A stretch of 64,000 nucleotides of DNA, taken from assembly GCF_032598905.1 (NCBI RefSeq), contig NZ_CP122458.1, forward strand, positions 8,209,001 through 8,273,000. The letters run 5' to 3'. Source of the stretch: Streptomyces sp. 11x1 (GTDB lineage Bacteria > Actinomycetota > Actinomycetes > Streptomycetales > Streptomycetaceae). Both the position numbers and the translations under genes were made by a program. The notes under the pieces were generated by a model that worked only from the letters and a program-made list of their open reading frames with translations, was not told the origin of the DNA and did not search any database. Shown in pieces: positions 1-8,584 of this stretch. How positions within the stretch are numbered: position 1 is the first letter of the stretch; the number at the start of each line of letters is the position of its first letter.

Positions 1-1073
1 GCGTCCGCGTCCGCCGCCGGCGCGGACCGCAAGTCACGCGCCTCCTCGTGCGCCGCCGAGAGCCGGTACACCTTCGGATACGTCGGCCACGGATCGACGT
101 CTTCGTCACGCTCCGCCTCCGGCAGCGGGTAGATGTCCAACTGGGTCACCGACGCGGCCCCTTCCCGCACCGCCGTCCCCAGACAGTCCGCACCCGTGTC
201 GCCACCCCCGACGATCACGACATGCTTCCCGGCCGCCGACAACGGCGACACCGCCAGATCCCCCTCGCACACCCGGTCGGCCAACGGCAGATACTCCATC
301 GCCTGGTGAACCCCGGCCAACTCCCGGCCGGGCACGTCCAGTTCCCGCCACGCCGTGGCCCCCGTCGCGATCACCACCGCGTCGTACCGGGCCCGCAGCT
401 CCGCCGCCTCGACGTCCACCCCCACCGCGGTCGACGTCCGGAACTTCGTGCCCTCCGCCCGCATCTGCTCCAACCGCCGGTCCAGATGACGCCGCTCCAT
501 CTTGAACGCCGGGATCCCGTACCGCAGCAGACCCCCGATCCGGTCGGCACGCTCGTACACCGCGACCGTGTGCCCGGCCCGCGTCAACTGCTGCGCCGCC
601 GCCAGCCCCGTGGGCCCGGAGCCGACCACGGCCACCGTCTTCCCGGACAGCCGGTCGGGCGGACGCGGCGGGGTGAAACCGTCCTCCCAGGCCCGGTCCG
701 CGATGGCCACCTCCACGTTCTTGATGGTCACCGCGGGCTGGTTGATCGCCAGCACACACCCCGCCTCACAGGGCGCGGGACACAACCGCCCCGTGAACTC
801 GGGGAAGTTGTTCGTGGCGTGCAGCCGGTCGCTCGCCGCCCGCCAGTCCTCCCGCGACACGAGATCGTTCCACTCGGGGATCAGGTTCCCCAGCGGACAG
901 GCGTCGTGACAGAACGGGATCCCGCAGTCCATGCAGCGGTCCGCCTGCCTGCTGATGATCGGCAGCAGGGCCCCGGGAACATACACCTCGTCCCAGTCCC
1001 GGACCCGCTCCTCCACGGGGCGACGGGGCCAGTCCTCACGTGGTGTGGTCAGAAAACCCTTGGGATCGGCCAT
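1..1073 (-). CDS. gltD: Glutamate synthase small subunit (GltD), C-terminus cut by window edge
   Basis: The NADPH-oxidising beta subunit of glutamate synthase passes electrons to GltB, which makes glutamate from glutamine and 2-oxoglutarate. About 357 codons are visible and the gene runs off the left edge. The N-terminal ferredoxin-like cluster cysteines are clear (C47, C50, C55, C59, then C98, C102, C106). An FAD-binding GSGPTG follows near residue 151, and a second nucleotide-binding GGGDTG appears further on. The ATG at 1073 has GGGAG a few bases upstream, which fixes the start. gltB is not the next gene upstream: a DUF1772 gene sits there on the same strand, so gltB must be downstream beyond the edge or elsewhere. 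The family is secure. Pairing with a distant GltB, or use as a stand-alone GltD-like oxidoreductase, cannot be decided here. Confidence 0.93.
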   Translation of the reverse strand, partial: MADPKGFLTTPREDWPRRPVEERVRDWDEVYVPGALLPIISRQADRCMDCGIPFCHDACPLGNLIPEWNDLVSREDWRAASDRLHATNNFPEFTGRLCPAPCEAGCVLAINQPAVTIKNVEVAIADRAWEDGFTPPRPPDRLSGKTVAVVGSGPTGLAAAQQLTRAGHTVAVYERADRIGGLLRYGIPAFKMERRHLDRRLEQMRAEGTKFRTSTAVGVDVEAAELRARYDAVVIATGATAWRELDVPGRELAGVHQAMEYLPLADRVCEGDLAVSPLSAAGKHVVIVGGGDTGADCLGTAVREGAASVTQLDIYPLPEAERDEDVDPWPTYPKVYRLSAAHEEARDLRSAPAADAD

Positions 1074-1137
1074 AGCCGTCTCCCTCACGGAGAGGTACGC
1101 GTACGGGCCACGATACGACGCGCCCGCCGCCCCCGCC

Positions 1138-1617
1138 TCAGGCGAGCGCCAGCAGGTACGACAGGGCCGCGGCGCCCGCGGCGACCGCCCGCACGTGGTT
1201 CCACGTGGTCCACCGGCTCACATAGTCGCGCCAGTACGTCGCCGCCTCCGACGTGCCCGCCTCCAGCCTGGCGAGTGTCTCGTTGCGCGGCACGTTCGCC
1301 ACCATCGTGACCCCGAAGCAGCCGAACAGATACAGCGCACTGCCCAGCAGCAGTTCGACTCTGCCTCCGTCCGGCCACAGCACGAACGTCACGACGGCCA
1401 GCACGGCGCACAGCACCGCCGTACCCACGAACACGAGCATGAACGCCGGCGTCAGAGCGCTCACGTTGATCGCCTGCATCGCCGCCACGCCCTGCGCGGG
1501 CGGCAGCGACGCCAGCCCCTTCATCACGAACGTCGAGAACCCGCAGAACACGCCCGCCACGATCGCCGTCCCGAGCAGGCCCAGCACCGTCAGCACGAAG
1601 TACGGCCCATCGATCAT
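1138..1617 (-). CDS. DUF1772 (anthrone-oxygenase-like) four-helix membrane protein
   Basis: A 159-residue integral membrane protein with four predicted hydrophobic segments, near residues 5-28, 50-70, 78-105 and the C-terminus. Its pattern matches the DUF1772/anthrone oxygenase family (NVPRNE-type motif after the third helix, then a Trp-rich W-x-x-Y/W segment). Most bacterial members have no proven reaction. An in-frame GTG at 1629 also exists, but the ATG at 1617 has GGGAG at the right spacing and is preferred. The gene lies 64 bp upstream of gltD on the same strand and could be co-transcribed with it, though no functional link is evident. Confidence 0.75.
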   Translation of the reverse strand: MIDGPYFVLTVLGLLGTAIVAGVFCGFSTFVMKGLASLPPAQGVAAMQAINVSALTPAFMLVFVGTAVLCAVLAVVTFVLWPDGGRVELLLGSALYLFGCFGVTMVANVPRNETLARLEAGTSEAATYWRDYVSRWTTWNHVRAVAAGAAALSYLLALA

Positions 1618-1768
1618 GTCCGCTCCCACCTAGATCCCCCGAAAATCCTGCCCACCGCCCGACCTCCCCACAAGTGAACCTCCGCACAACCCCCAGCCCC
1701 ATGGCCGAGCCGCTCACCGCCTACGCGCGAGACCGACCCCGCCCTCCCGACCACGGCTCCGGGGGGGG

Positions 1769-1823
1769 TCCCCGCCCCGCCCCGCCCCCTCCCCTCCCCT
1801 CCCTTCACCCCACCCCCCGCCAC
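1769..1823 (-). repeat. G-rich tract on minus strand, quadruplex-forming candidate
   Basis: The plus strand is a run of C4-C6 blocks separated by one or two other bases, so the minus strand carries more than four G-runs of four or more. It covers the 3' end of the DUF2293 gene and the spacer before the DUF1772 gene, both read leftward, so the G-rich strand would be present in RNA. Neighbouring spacers lack this composition. Confidence 0.55.
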
Positions 1824-2488
1824 CCCCGCAGCGTCGCCTCCACCGTGGCCGTGATCCGTCGGCGCGCCTCGTACCGGGGGACGCCGCTCATCAGGAGGTG
1901 GTCGTACGGCGTGTCCACATGGCGTACCGACGCGATGACCGCCGAGGTCACCGCGAACTCCGTGAGCGCGCGCCCCGCCGCGCTGCGCCCGACGCGGCCG
2001 CTGCCGCGCAGCGAGGCGTGGGAGGCGATCTCCCGGGCCCGCTCGGAGGGACAGTCGGGGAACAGCCGCAGCACCTCCGCGGCGAACGCGTCAGTGAAGC
2101 GCACGTCCTCGGCCGCCCGGCGCCGCGCGTCCCGTACCCGGCGGCGGCGTCGCGCCTCCGCGTCCGCCAGGCACCGCTCCTCGGCCCGGGCGAGCCCCGC
2201 CTCCTCGACCAGGACGCCCTGCCGCTCGTACCGGCTGCGCCGCCGGTTGAACCGGACGACCACCGCCGACAGCGCGCTCTCCTCCCGCGCCCTCCGGGTG
2301 AGCGCGGTGTCGCCCCGGGGCAGGAACACCAGGTGCCCGAGGTCCGCGCAGTCCAGGCAACGCGGCGCTCCCTCGTCCAGGACCAGCAGTGCCACGGGAC
2401 CGCTCCGGCACTCGGCGCAGTGCTTCTTCCTGAGTGCCTGCACGACGACAAGTCCGGTACGGGGCGGGGGAGTAGCGAGCGCTGCCAT
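1805..2488 (-). CDS. DUF2293 domain protein
   Basis: A 227-residue Arg-rich protein. A short N-terminal zinc-ribbon-like segment has CAEC and CLDC cysteine pairs at about residues 24-27 and 43-46. A basic, Arg-dense helix follows, then a C-terminal domain typical of DUF2293, a family of unknown function often encoded near nucleic-acid genes. The open frame extends upstream to 2596, but that part is Gly/Pro-rich, so the ATG at 2488 is chosen. The cysteine pairs plus basic helix suggest nucleic-acid binding, which is inference only. The next gene diverges from it. Confidence 0.7.
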   Translation of the reverse strand: MAALATPPPRTGLVVVQALRKKHCAECRSGPVALLVLDEGAPRCLDCADLGHLVFLPRGDTALTRRAREESALSAVVVRFNRRRSRYERQGVLVEEAGLARAEERCLADAEARRRRRVRDARRRAAEDVRFTDAFAAEVLRLFPDCPSERAREIASHASLRGSGRVGRSAAGRALTEFAVTSAVIASVRHVDTPYDHLLMSGVPRYEARRRITATVEATLRGWRGVG

Positions 2489-2625
2489 ACGCGGTTCATG
2501 CCCCCTGGTGACCGCATGGTCACGCGGTCCTCCGACGGGACCGCCGCCCAGACCCCCGGCCGAACCCCCGGCCGTAACGCCGACCGGGTCAGGCACCGCT
2601 CGTGGCGCGCGGCATCATGGGCCGT

Positions 2626-3258
2626 GTGCGATTCGAAGCGATCACCTGGGAGCGGCTCGCCGACCTTCTCGCCGACCGCTTCCTCGACCTGAAGCCGGAC
2701 GACGGCTCGCCCTGGCCGCGGATCGCCTTCGACGGCGCCCCCGCGGCCCGCCCCGGTGATCTCGCCGCCCTGGTCTCCGAGGCGCTGCGCATACGCGGCC
2801 GGTCCTCGCTCGTCGTGGGGACCGAGGGCTTCCTCCGGCCGGCGTCGCTGCGGTTCGAGTACGGCCACGAGGACGTGGACGCGTACTACGACGGCTGGTT
2901 CGACACCGCCGCCCTGTGGCGCGAGGTCTTCGGCCCGCTCGACCCAGGCGGCACGGGGCGGGTCCTGCCCGACCTCTGGGACCCCACCACCGACCGCGCG
3001 ACCCGCAGCCCCTACGTCACTCTCCCGCCCGGCGCGATCCTGCTGACGCACGGCCCCCTCCTCCTGAAACACTGGTTCCCCTTCGACCGGACCGTCCATG
3101 TCCTCCTCTCCCCGGGCGCCCTGCGCCGCCGTACCCCCGAGGGCGAGCACTGGACCCTCCCCGCCTTCGAGCGCTACGAGACCGAGACCGACCCGGCTGC
3201 CACGGCGGATGTCCTGGTCCGTGCCGACGACCCACGCCACCCTGCCTGGCACGGCTGA
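2626..3258 (+). CDS. Uridine-kinase-like protein with degenerate P-loop
   Basis: A roughly 210-residue protein of the type usually annotated uridine kinase in Streptomyces. It keeps the overall NMP-kinase layout: an N-terminal strand ending in FDG, a ligand-side D-x-Y-Y-D-G motif near residues 85-90, and LLTHGPLLLKHW in the second half where uridine kinases have their strand-4 region. The Walker A equivalent reads GAPAARPGDL, so the GxxxxGK[S/T] lysine is missing. Phosphotransfer is therefore doubtful and a regulatory or altered role is possible. Starts at 2602 (GTG), 2617 (ATG) and 2626 (GTG) are all in frame; the shortest, giving VRFEAITWERL, matches the remembered N-terminus of homologues. 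Confidence 0.65.
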   Translation: MRFEAITWERLADLLADRFLDLKPDDGSPWPRIAFDGAPAARPGDLAALVSEALRIRGRSSLVVGTEGFLRPASLRFEYGHEDVDAYYDGWFDTAALWREVFGPLDPGGTGRVLPDLWDPTTDRATRSPYVTLPPGAILLTHGPLLLKHWFPFDRTVHVLLSPGALRRRTPEGEHWTLPAFERYETETDPAATADVLVRADDPRHPAWHG

Positions 3259-3427
3259 CCGGTGCGGGCATCCGGCCTCCGCGTCGACCGAGCCCCGCCC
3301 TCGCGCGGTGGGGGGCGCCGCGCGTCGCTCCGCGTGCGCCTCGGCCCGGTCGCGGCAAGAATGAAGGGCGCCGGGACTAGCGGTGCGCCCTGCGCCGCGC
3401 CGGCCGTCCGGCAACGGGAGGTACTAC

Positions 3428-3856
3428 ATGACCACCGCCGGAGACATCATGCACCGCGGCGCCCAGTGGATCCCCGCCCACGAGACCCTCGACCGCGCCG
3501 CCCAGCTGATGCGCCAGCTGAACGTCGGTGCTCTGCCCATCAGCGACCAGAACGAACGGCTCTGCGGCATCCTCACCGACCGCGACATCGTCGTCGGCTG
3601 TGTCGCCCTGGGCCACGACCCGTCGACGATCACGGCCGGCGAGATGGCCAAGGGCACACCGCGTTGGATCGACGCGGGCGCCGACGTCAGCGAGGTGCTC
3701 CAGGAGATGAAGGGGCACCAGATCCGCCGGCTTCCGGTGATCGAGAACAAGCGTCTCGTCGGCATGATCAGCGAAGCCGACCTCGCCCATCACCTGTCGG
3801 ACGACCAGATCGCCTCCTGGGTCGAGAGCGTCTACGCCAAGAGCGGGACGCACTGA
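3428..3856 (+). CDS. Two-CBS-domain protein
   Basis: A 142-residue protein consisting of a CBS pair (Bateman module). The first CBS domain is about residues 5-60 with ILTDRDIV, and the second about 70-130 with IRRLPVIENKRLVGMISEADL. CBS pairs bind adenine nucleotides or S-adenosyl compounds and regulate partner proteins. No catalytic domain is attached, so a partner is unknown. The ATG at 3428 has an excellent GGGAGG six bases upstream. It is convergent with the corA-type gene that follows, and no partner gene is evident beside it. Confidence 0.85.
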   Translation: MTTAGDIMHRGAQWIPAHETLDRAAQLMRQLNVGALPISDQNERLCGILTDRDIVVGCVALGHDPSTITAGEMAKGTPRWIDAGADVSEVLQEMKGHQIRRLPVIENKRLVGMISEADLAHHLSDDQIASWVESVYAKSGTH

Positions 3857-3910
3857 CCGTCGGCGTCGGGTGTGACGCCCGGCCGCTCGATCACCTCCCC
3901 GCTCCGGGAG

Positions 3911-5038
3911 TCACAGCCATCCGTTGCGCTTGAAGCCCCGGTAGAGGGTGGTGCAGGCGGCGGCTATGACTCCCAGGACCAGGGGATAGCCGAACTTCCA
4001 GTGCAGCTCCGGCATGTACTGGAAGTTCATGCCGTAGACCCCGCACACCATGGTCGGCACGGCGATCAGCGCGGCCCATGCCGTGATCCTCCGCATGTCC
4101 TCGTTCTGCGCGACGCTGACCTGCGCGAGATGCGCCTGCAGAATCGAGTTCAGCAGTTCGTCGAATGCGGCGATCTGGTCGGTGGCCCGCAGCAAGTGGT
4201 CGGAGACGTCGCGGAAGTAGGCCTGTATCTCCGGGTCGACCACCCGGATCGGTCGTGAGGTGAGCTCCAGGAGCGGGCGGGCGAGCGGGGCCACCGCCCG
4301 CTTCAGTTCGAGCAGTTCGCGCTTGAGCTGGTAGATGCGGCCGGGGTCCACACGGGCGCCGTTCGCGGCGAAGACATCGGTCTCGACCTGGTCGATGTCC
4401 GTCTGGACGGAATCCGTGACGCTCAGATAGTCGTCGACCACATGGTCCGCGATCGCGTGCAGCACCGCGGCCGGTCCCTTGGCCAACTGCTCAGGATTCG
4501 CCTCCAGTTCCTCCCGCAGCGGACCGAGTGAGCCGTGCCGTCCGTGGCGGACGGTGATCACGAAGTCGGCGCCGACGAAGACCATGATCTCGCCGGTGTG
4601 CACCACTTCGCTGGTCGCGGTCAGTTCGGTGTGCTCGACGTAGCAGACCGTCTTGAACACCGCGAACAGCGTGTCGTCGTAGCGCTCCAGCTTCGGCCGC
4701 TGATGGGCCTCGATCGCGTCCTCCACCGCCAGCGGGTGCAGGCCGAAGAGCTCGGCGATGCCCGCGAACTCGCGCTGCGTCGGCTCGTGCAGCCCCAGCC
4801 AGACGAAGCCGTGGTCGTGCCGGCGGACCTGCTTGAGCGCCTCGACGACATCGCGGACCGCGGGGGATCGGACCCCCTTGTGGTAGGTCACGCAGTTCAC
4901 CACCGAGGTGCCCAGCGGGGAGCGAGCCGGATGGCTCAGGTCGACGCGAGGACGTCGCCGGGCCAGCCGTGCCATCGTGCGCAGGCCGACGACCCTGTCG
5001 AGGCCGGTGACCTTCCGCAGATTCCCCGCCATGGACAT
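3911..5038 (-). CDS. corA: CorA-family Mg2+/Co2+ transport protein
   Basis: A 375-residue CorA-type divalent-cation channel. It has a large cytoplasmic N-terminal domain (about 1-310), a long helix leading into the membrane, and two C-terminal transmembrane helices joined by the signature loop YGMNFQYMPEL. The basic C-terminal tail FKRNGWL is typical. The ATG at 5038 has AGGAG seven bases upstream; upstream in-frame sequence to 5548 is probably not translated. It is monocistronic and convergent with the CBS protein gene, with only ~55 bp between stops and no strong terminator hairpin seen there. Confidence 0.9.
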   Translation of the reverse strand: MSMAGNLRKVTGLDRVVGLRTMARLARRRPRVDLSHPARSPLGTSVVNCVTYHKGVRSPAVRDVVEALKQVRRHDHGFVWLGLHEPTQREFAGIAELFGLHPLAVEDAIEAHQRPKLERYDDTLFAVFKTVCYVEHTELTATSEVVHTGEIMVFVGADFVITVRHGRHGSLGPLREELEANPEQLAKGPAAVLHAIADHVVDDYLSVTDSVQTDIDQVETDVFAANGARVDPGRIYQLKRELLELKRAVAPLARPLLELTSRPIRVVDPEIQAYFRDVSDHLLRATDQIAAFDELLNSILQAHLAQVSVAQNEDMRRITAWAALIAVPTMVCGVYGMNFQYMPELHWKFGYPLVLGVIAAACTTLYRGFKRNGWL

Positions 5039-5294
5039 CTGGTCTCTCCTTGCGTGGATCTCCTCGCACCGCACTCCGTGCCTTGTGGCGCCAGTTTGCC
5101 AGGGCCGAACGAGTGCCGGGTAAGGCTGTGGGAACGGAGCGTTCCGCTTCACTTGTAGACGTCCCGGGCGGTGGGGCCGTTCCGATCCGGCCGTCTCGAT
5201 CCGGTTTGCTTCCGGCCGGTCGCAGCGGTGACTGCTGCACGGATGCGGGAGCGTCGCCGCGTAGGGCAAGTCGGTCAAATGGGAGGATCGGTGC

Positions 5295-6092
5295 ATGATG
5301 CGAACCGACGGGTATCTCCTGAACCAGCGGCGGACCGAGACGGGGCAGGGCCCCGACGCCTTCGCCACGCTCTTCGACCCCACCACGTTCCGGCACATGG
5401 AGGCCTTCGGTCTGGGGTCCGGCTGGCGCTGTTGGGAGGTCGGCGCGGGCGGCGCCTCGGTCGTCTCCTGGCTGGCCAAGAAGGTCGGGCCGACGGGCAA
5501 GGTCATCGCGACGGACACCGACATCTCCTGGGCCGTTCCCTCGGTCACCCGCCCGCCGGTCGAGGCACTCGTCCATCACGTGGGCGTCGACGAGCCCCCG
5601 GGGGACGGCTTCGACCTGGTGCACGCCCGGCTCGCCCTGGCCCACGTACCCGACCAGGAGCAGGCGTTGTCGTCGATGATCAAGGCGCTGCGTCCCGGTG
5701 GCCGGCTCCTGATCGAGGACAGCGACGCCGCCCTCCAACCCCTGGCCTGCCTGGAGGAGTCCGGCCCCGAGCACCAGTTGGCCAACCGGCTTCGCCAGGC
5801 GGTGCGTGAACTGCTGGCCGAACGCGGGATCGACTCGGCGCACGGTCGCAGGCTTCCCCGCCTGCTGCGGAACGCCGGCCTGCGCGGTGTGGGAGCCGAC
5901 GCGTACTTCCCCGTGGCCGCACCGGCCTGTGCCGCCCTGGAGTCGACCACCGTGGACCGGCTCCGCGAAGCGCTCGTCACGGCGAACCTCGCCACGTCGG
6001 AGGAGATCGACCGTCATCTGTCGGCCGTCGCCTCCGGCGCGCTGGACATCGCCGCCCCACCCCTGATCTCGGCCTGGGGGCGAAAGGCATAA
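5295..6092 (+). CDS. SAM-dependent methyltransferase (class I)
   Basis: A 265-residue protein with a class I methyltransferase core. Motif I reads CWEVGAGGASVVSWLA (about residues 46-61), an acidic end of strand 2 follows (IATDTD), then a motif-II-like region with LALAHVPDQEQAL and a motif-III LRPGGRLLIEDSD. The last third is a mainly helical lid. The substrate cannot be read from the sequence and neighbours give no pathway. The start at 5295 is supported by GGGAGG eight bases upstream. The intergenic region from 5039 to 5294 holds the divergent promoters of corA and this gene, and nothing else was recognised in it. Confidence 0.8.
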   Translation: MMRTDGYLLNQRRTETGQGPDAFATLFDPTTFRHMEAFGLGSGWRCWEVGAGGASVVSWLAKKVGPTGKVIATDTDISWAVPSVTRPPVEALVHHVGVDEPPGDGFDLVHARLALAHVPDQEQALSSMIKALRPGGRLLIEDSDAALQPLACLEESGPEHQLANRLRQAVRELLAERGIDSAHGRRLPRLLRNAGLRGVGADAYFPVAAPACAALESTTVDRLREALVTANLATSEEIDRHLSAVASGALDIAAPPLISAWGRKA

Positions 6093-6108
6093 CCGCCCGT
6101 TCACCCGG

Positions 6109-7110
6109 TCAGCCGGCCAGGTCGGTCCCCGGCGGTCTCCCGCCCACCTTCTCCACCGCCAGCGCACCCGCACCGCACCCCTCGGCCGCCGCGCCCTCGG
6201 CGTCCGCGCCCGCGAGCAGCGCCGCCAGGAACGCGCCCGTGAACGCGTCGCCCGCGCCGGTGGTGTCGCGGGGCGTGGCGGGTGCCGCCGGGATCCGTGA
6301 CACGACGACGCCCCCGCGCGCGACGAGGGCACCGTCCGGCCCCTGCTTGGCCACCACCAGGGGGACGAGACGGCTCAACTTGGCCGCCGCGTCGGCCGGA
6401 TCGGGCAGCCCGGTCAGCAGATGGGCCTCGTCGCGGCTGGGCAGCAGCACATCGATCCCCTCGACGAGCGTGAGGAAACGGTCCACGCCGAGCCGTGTGA
6501 GGAACCCCGTCGACGCGGGATCCACGCTCACCGGCACTCCACGCGTGCGTGCCGACGCAAGGGCCATGGAAGCCAGCGCGCGACTCGGCTCGGCGAAGAA
6601 CAGATAGCCCGACAGATGCAGCCGCGCGACCCCGTCGAGCAGGGACGGCGACCAGTCGTCCGGGTCCAGCCGCAGCGCGGCACCGCTGTCGGTGAGAAAC
6701 GTGCGCTCGGCCGCGGCGCCCGTGTCCACCAGGCAGATGACCGTCCCCGTGGCTGCCTCAGGGTCGACCACCAGATGGGGTCGCACACCCGAGGCCCGCA
6801 GTTCCCGCTCGTGCCACGCGGCCGCGTCCGTGCCCACCCGCCCGAGCAGCCGCACGTCCGCACAGCCGCGATGAGCCGCCCAACAGGCCACGTTGGCGCC
6901 CGCCCCGCCCGGCAGCGTCCGGATCGCGGAGACCGTGTCCGTGCCCGCCGCGAGCGGCCCGCGGTGCCGGGCGACGACATCCGTCACGACGTCCCCCACG
7001 ACGAGCAGCGCCCCGCGCCCGTTACCGGCCCCGCTCATCGCACCACCCGCAGCGCCATCGGGCTCACCCGCCGCACCACCGGGCCCGTTCGCACCTCGCC
7101 GGTGGTTCAC
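6109..7110 (-). CDS. PfkB-family kinase, probable pseudouridine kinase
   Basis: A PfkB/ribokinase-fold sugar kinase of up to 333 residues. It has the N-terminal GGAGANVACWAA motif and the C-terminal PfkB signature DTTGAGDAFTGAF with its catalytic Asp. It lies immediately downstream of psuG (stop and start separated by one base), which is the classic arrangement for pseudouridine salvage: kinase makes pseudouridine 5'-phosphate, glycosidase splits it. The specificity is inferred from that neighbour. The first ~24 residues (Gly/Ala-rich) look dispensable, and an ATG at 7038 giving MSGAGNGRGALLVVGD is an alternative start. Translational coupling to psuG favours the upstream GTG at 7110. Confidence 0.82.
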   Translation of the reverse strand: MNHRRGANGPGGAAGEPDGAAGGAMSGAGNGRGALLVVGDVVTDVVARHRGPLAAGTDTVSAIRTLPGGAGANVACWAAHRGCADVRLLGRVGTDAAAWHERELRASGVRPHLVVDPEAATGTVICLVDTGAAAERTFLTDSGAALRLDPDDWSPSLLDGVARLHLSGYLFFAEPSRALASMALASARTRGVPVSVDPASTGFLTRLGVDRFLTLVEGIDVLLPSRDEAHLLTGLPDPADAAAKLSRLVPLVVAKQGPDGALVARGGVVVSRIPAAPATPRDTTGAGDAFTGAFLAALLAGADAEGAAAEGCGAGALAVEKVGGRPPGTDLAG

Positions 7111-7111
7111 C

Positions 7112-8017
7112 TCACGCCCCGGCCCAGGCCGCCGCGATACGTGACGCGAGCCGTACGTTGCCGCGCACCGCCGCGAGGTTGGCGCTCAGGGAGGCGCCGT
7201 CGGTGTGCCGTACGAGATAGCTCAGCAGGAACGGTGTGACCGCCTGGCCCGTGACGCCCTTCGCCTCGCACGCCGCCAGAGCCTCCGCGAGCACGCGCGC
7301 GTGCAGCTCGGGATCGAGCTGCTCCTCCTCCGGCACGGGGTTGGCGACGATCAGTGCCGACTCGGGGCCGCCGAGCGCGTCCTGCGCCCGCATGACGTCC
7401 GCGACCTCGCCCGGCGACCCGAGCGTCCACTCCACCGGATGGCCCGAGTCGGACAGATAGAATCCGGGGAAGCGGTCCGTGCCGTACCCCGCGACCGCGA
7501 CACCGAGCGTCTCCAGCCGCTGCAAGGTCGCCGGCACGTCCAGGATCGACTTCACACCCGCGCACACCACCGTGATCCGGGTACGTGCGAGGAGCCCCAG
7601 GTCGGCGGACTCGTCCTGGGTCACCGTCCACTCCCGGTGCACACCGCCGAGCCCACCCGTCGCGAACACCCGTACGCCCGCGAGGGCTGCCAGCTGGGCG
7701 GTCGCCGACACGGTGGTCGCCCCGCTCACGCCCGCCGCCACCGCCGACGGCAGATCGCGGTGCCCGAGCTTGCGGATGCCGTCCTCGTTCGCGACCCGGT
7801 CCAACTGCTGCTTGTCGAGGCCGATGTGCGGCCGCCCGTCCAGTACGGCGATCGTCGCGGGTACGGCGCCCTCCTGCCGTACGACCTCCTCCAGCTCCAG
7901 CGCCACCTGCAGATTGCGGGGGCGGGGCAGCCCGTGCGCGATGATCGTCGACTCCAGCGCCACCACGGGGCGACGCGCGTCAACCGCTTCCCGCACCTCT
8001 TCGGACACCATCAGCAC
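7112..8017 (-). CDS. psuG: Pseudouridine-5'-phosphate glycosidase
   Basis: A 301-residue PsuG-family enzyme that cleaves pseudouridine 5'-phosphate to uracil and ribose 5-phosphate, a Mn2+-dependent reversible reaction. Family landmarks are ALESTIIAHGLPRP near the N-terminus, the central GATTVSAT and FATGGLGGVHRE, and the C-terminal LVRHTDGASLSANLAAVRGNVRLA. The GTG at 8017 has AGGAGG seven bases upstream, better placed than for the internal ATG at 8011. It forms a two-gene salvage unit with the following PfkB kinase. Confidence 0.93.
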   Translation of the reverse strand: MLMVSEEVREAVDARRPVVALESTIIAHGLPRPRNLQVALELEEVVRQEGAVPATIAVLDGRPHIGLDKQQLDRVANEDGIRKLGHRDLPSAVAAGVSGATTVSATAQLAALAGVRVFATGGLGGVHREWTVTQDESADLGLLARTRITVVCAGVKSILDVPATLQRLETLGVAVAGYGTDRFPGFYLSDSGHPVEWTLGSPGEVADVMRAQDALGGPESALIVANPVPEEEQLDPELHARVLAEALAACEAKGVTGQAVTPFLLSYLVRHTDGASLSANLAAVRGNVRLASRIAAAWAGA

Positions 8018-8116
8018 GCGCTTGCCTCCTGTCGGACGTTCTTCCCTCATCCCTGGCGGACGGCGCGCCCGGCCAAACCCTTGCGCGCTGTGGTGCAGGA
8101 CACCAGCCTGAGGTGC

Positions 8117-8545
8117 ATGAAGGAGAACACGACACGCCTCGACCACGTCGTCCTCTGGGTGCGGGAGCCGGTCGCCGCGGCCGGGTTCTACGAGAAGGCC
8201 GTGGGCCTCGAACCCGTGAGGGTCGACGAGTACACGGCGGGGCAGGCACCCTTTCCCTCCGTCCGGGTCAACGACGAGACCATCATCGATCTCATGCCCC
8301 TGGCCATGGCCTCGGAGATGCGGATGGTGCCGGCCGCCGCCGCCGGTGCCGGACATCCCGTCAACCACGTGTGCCTCGCCATGCCCGGCCCCGCCTTCGA
8401 CGAACTGCGCGGCCGACTGGAGGAGCGGGAGGTCCCCGTCTCGGAGATCTCCCACGACTCCTTCGGCGCCCGCGGACCCGCCCGGCGCAGCTTCTACTTC
8501 CGGGACCCGGACGGCAACGTCTTCGAGGCGCGGCACTACGAGTAG
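8117..8545 (+). CDS. Glyoxalase/bleomycin-resistance fold (VOC) protein
   Basis: A 142-residue single-domain vicinal-oxygen-chelate protein. The first beta-alpha-beta-beta-beta unit starts LDHVVLWVREPVAAAGFYEKAVGLEPV and the second contains HPVNHVCLAMP and ends FYFRDPDGNVFEARHYE. The metal-ligand candidates are the His in LDHV, the His in NHVC and the Glu in NVFEAR. No substrate can be assigned. The start at 8117 has only a weak AGG upstream. It diverges from psuG and converges on ogt. Confidence 0.82.
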   Translation: MKENTTRLDHVVLWVREPVAAAGFYEKAVGLEPVRVDEYTAGQAPFPSVRVNDETIIDLMPLAMASEMRMVPAAAAGAGHPVNHVCLAMPGPAFDELRGRLEEREVPVSEISHDSFGARGPARRSFYFRDPDGNVFEARHYE

Positions 8546-8584
8546 CGCACCGCCCGGCGGCCGTCGCGGTTTCGGGCAACCCCT

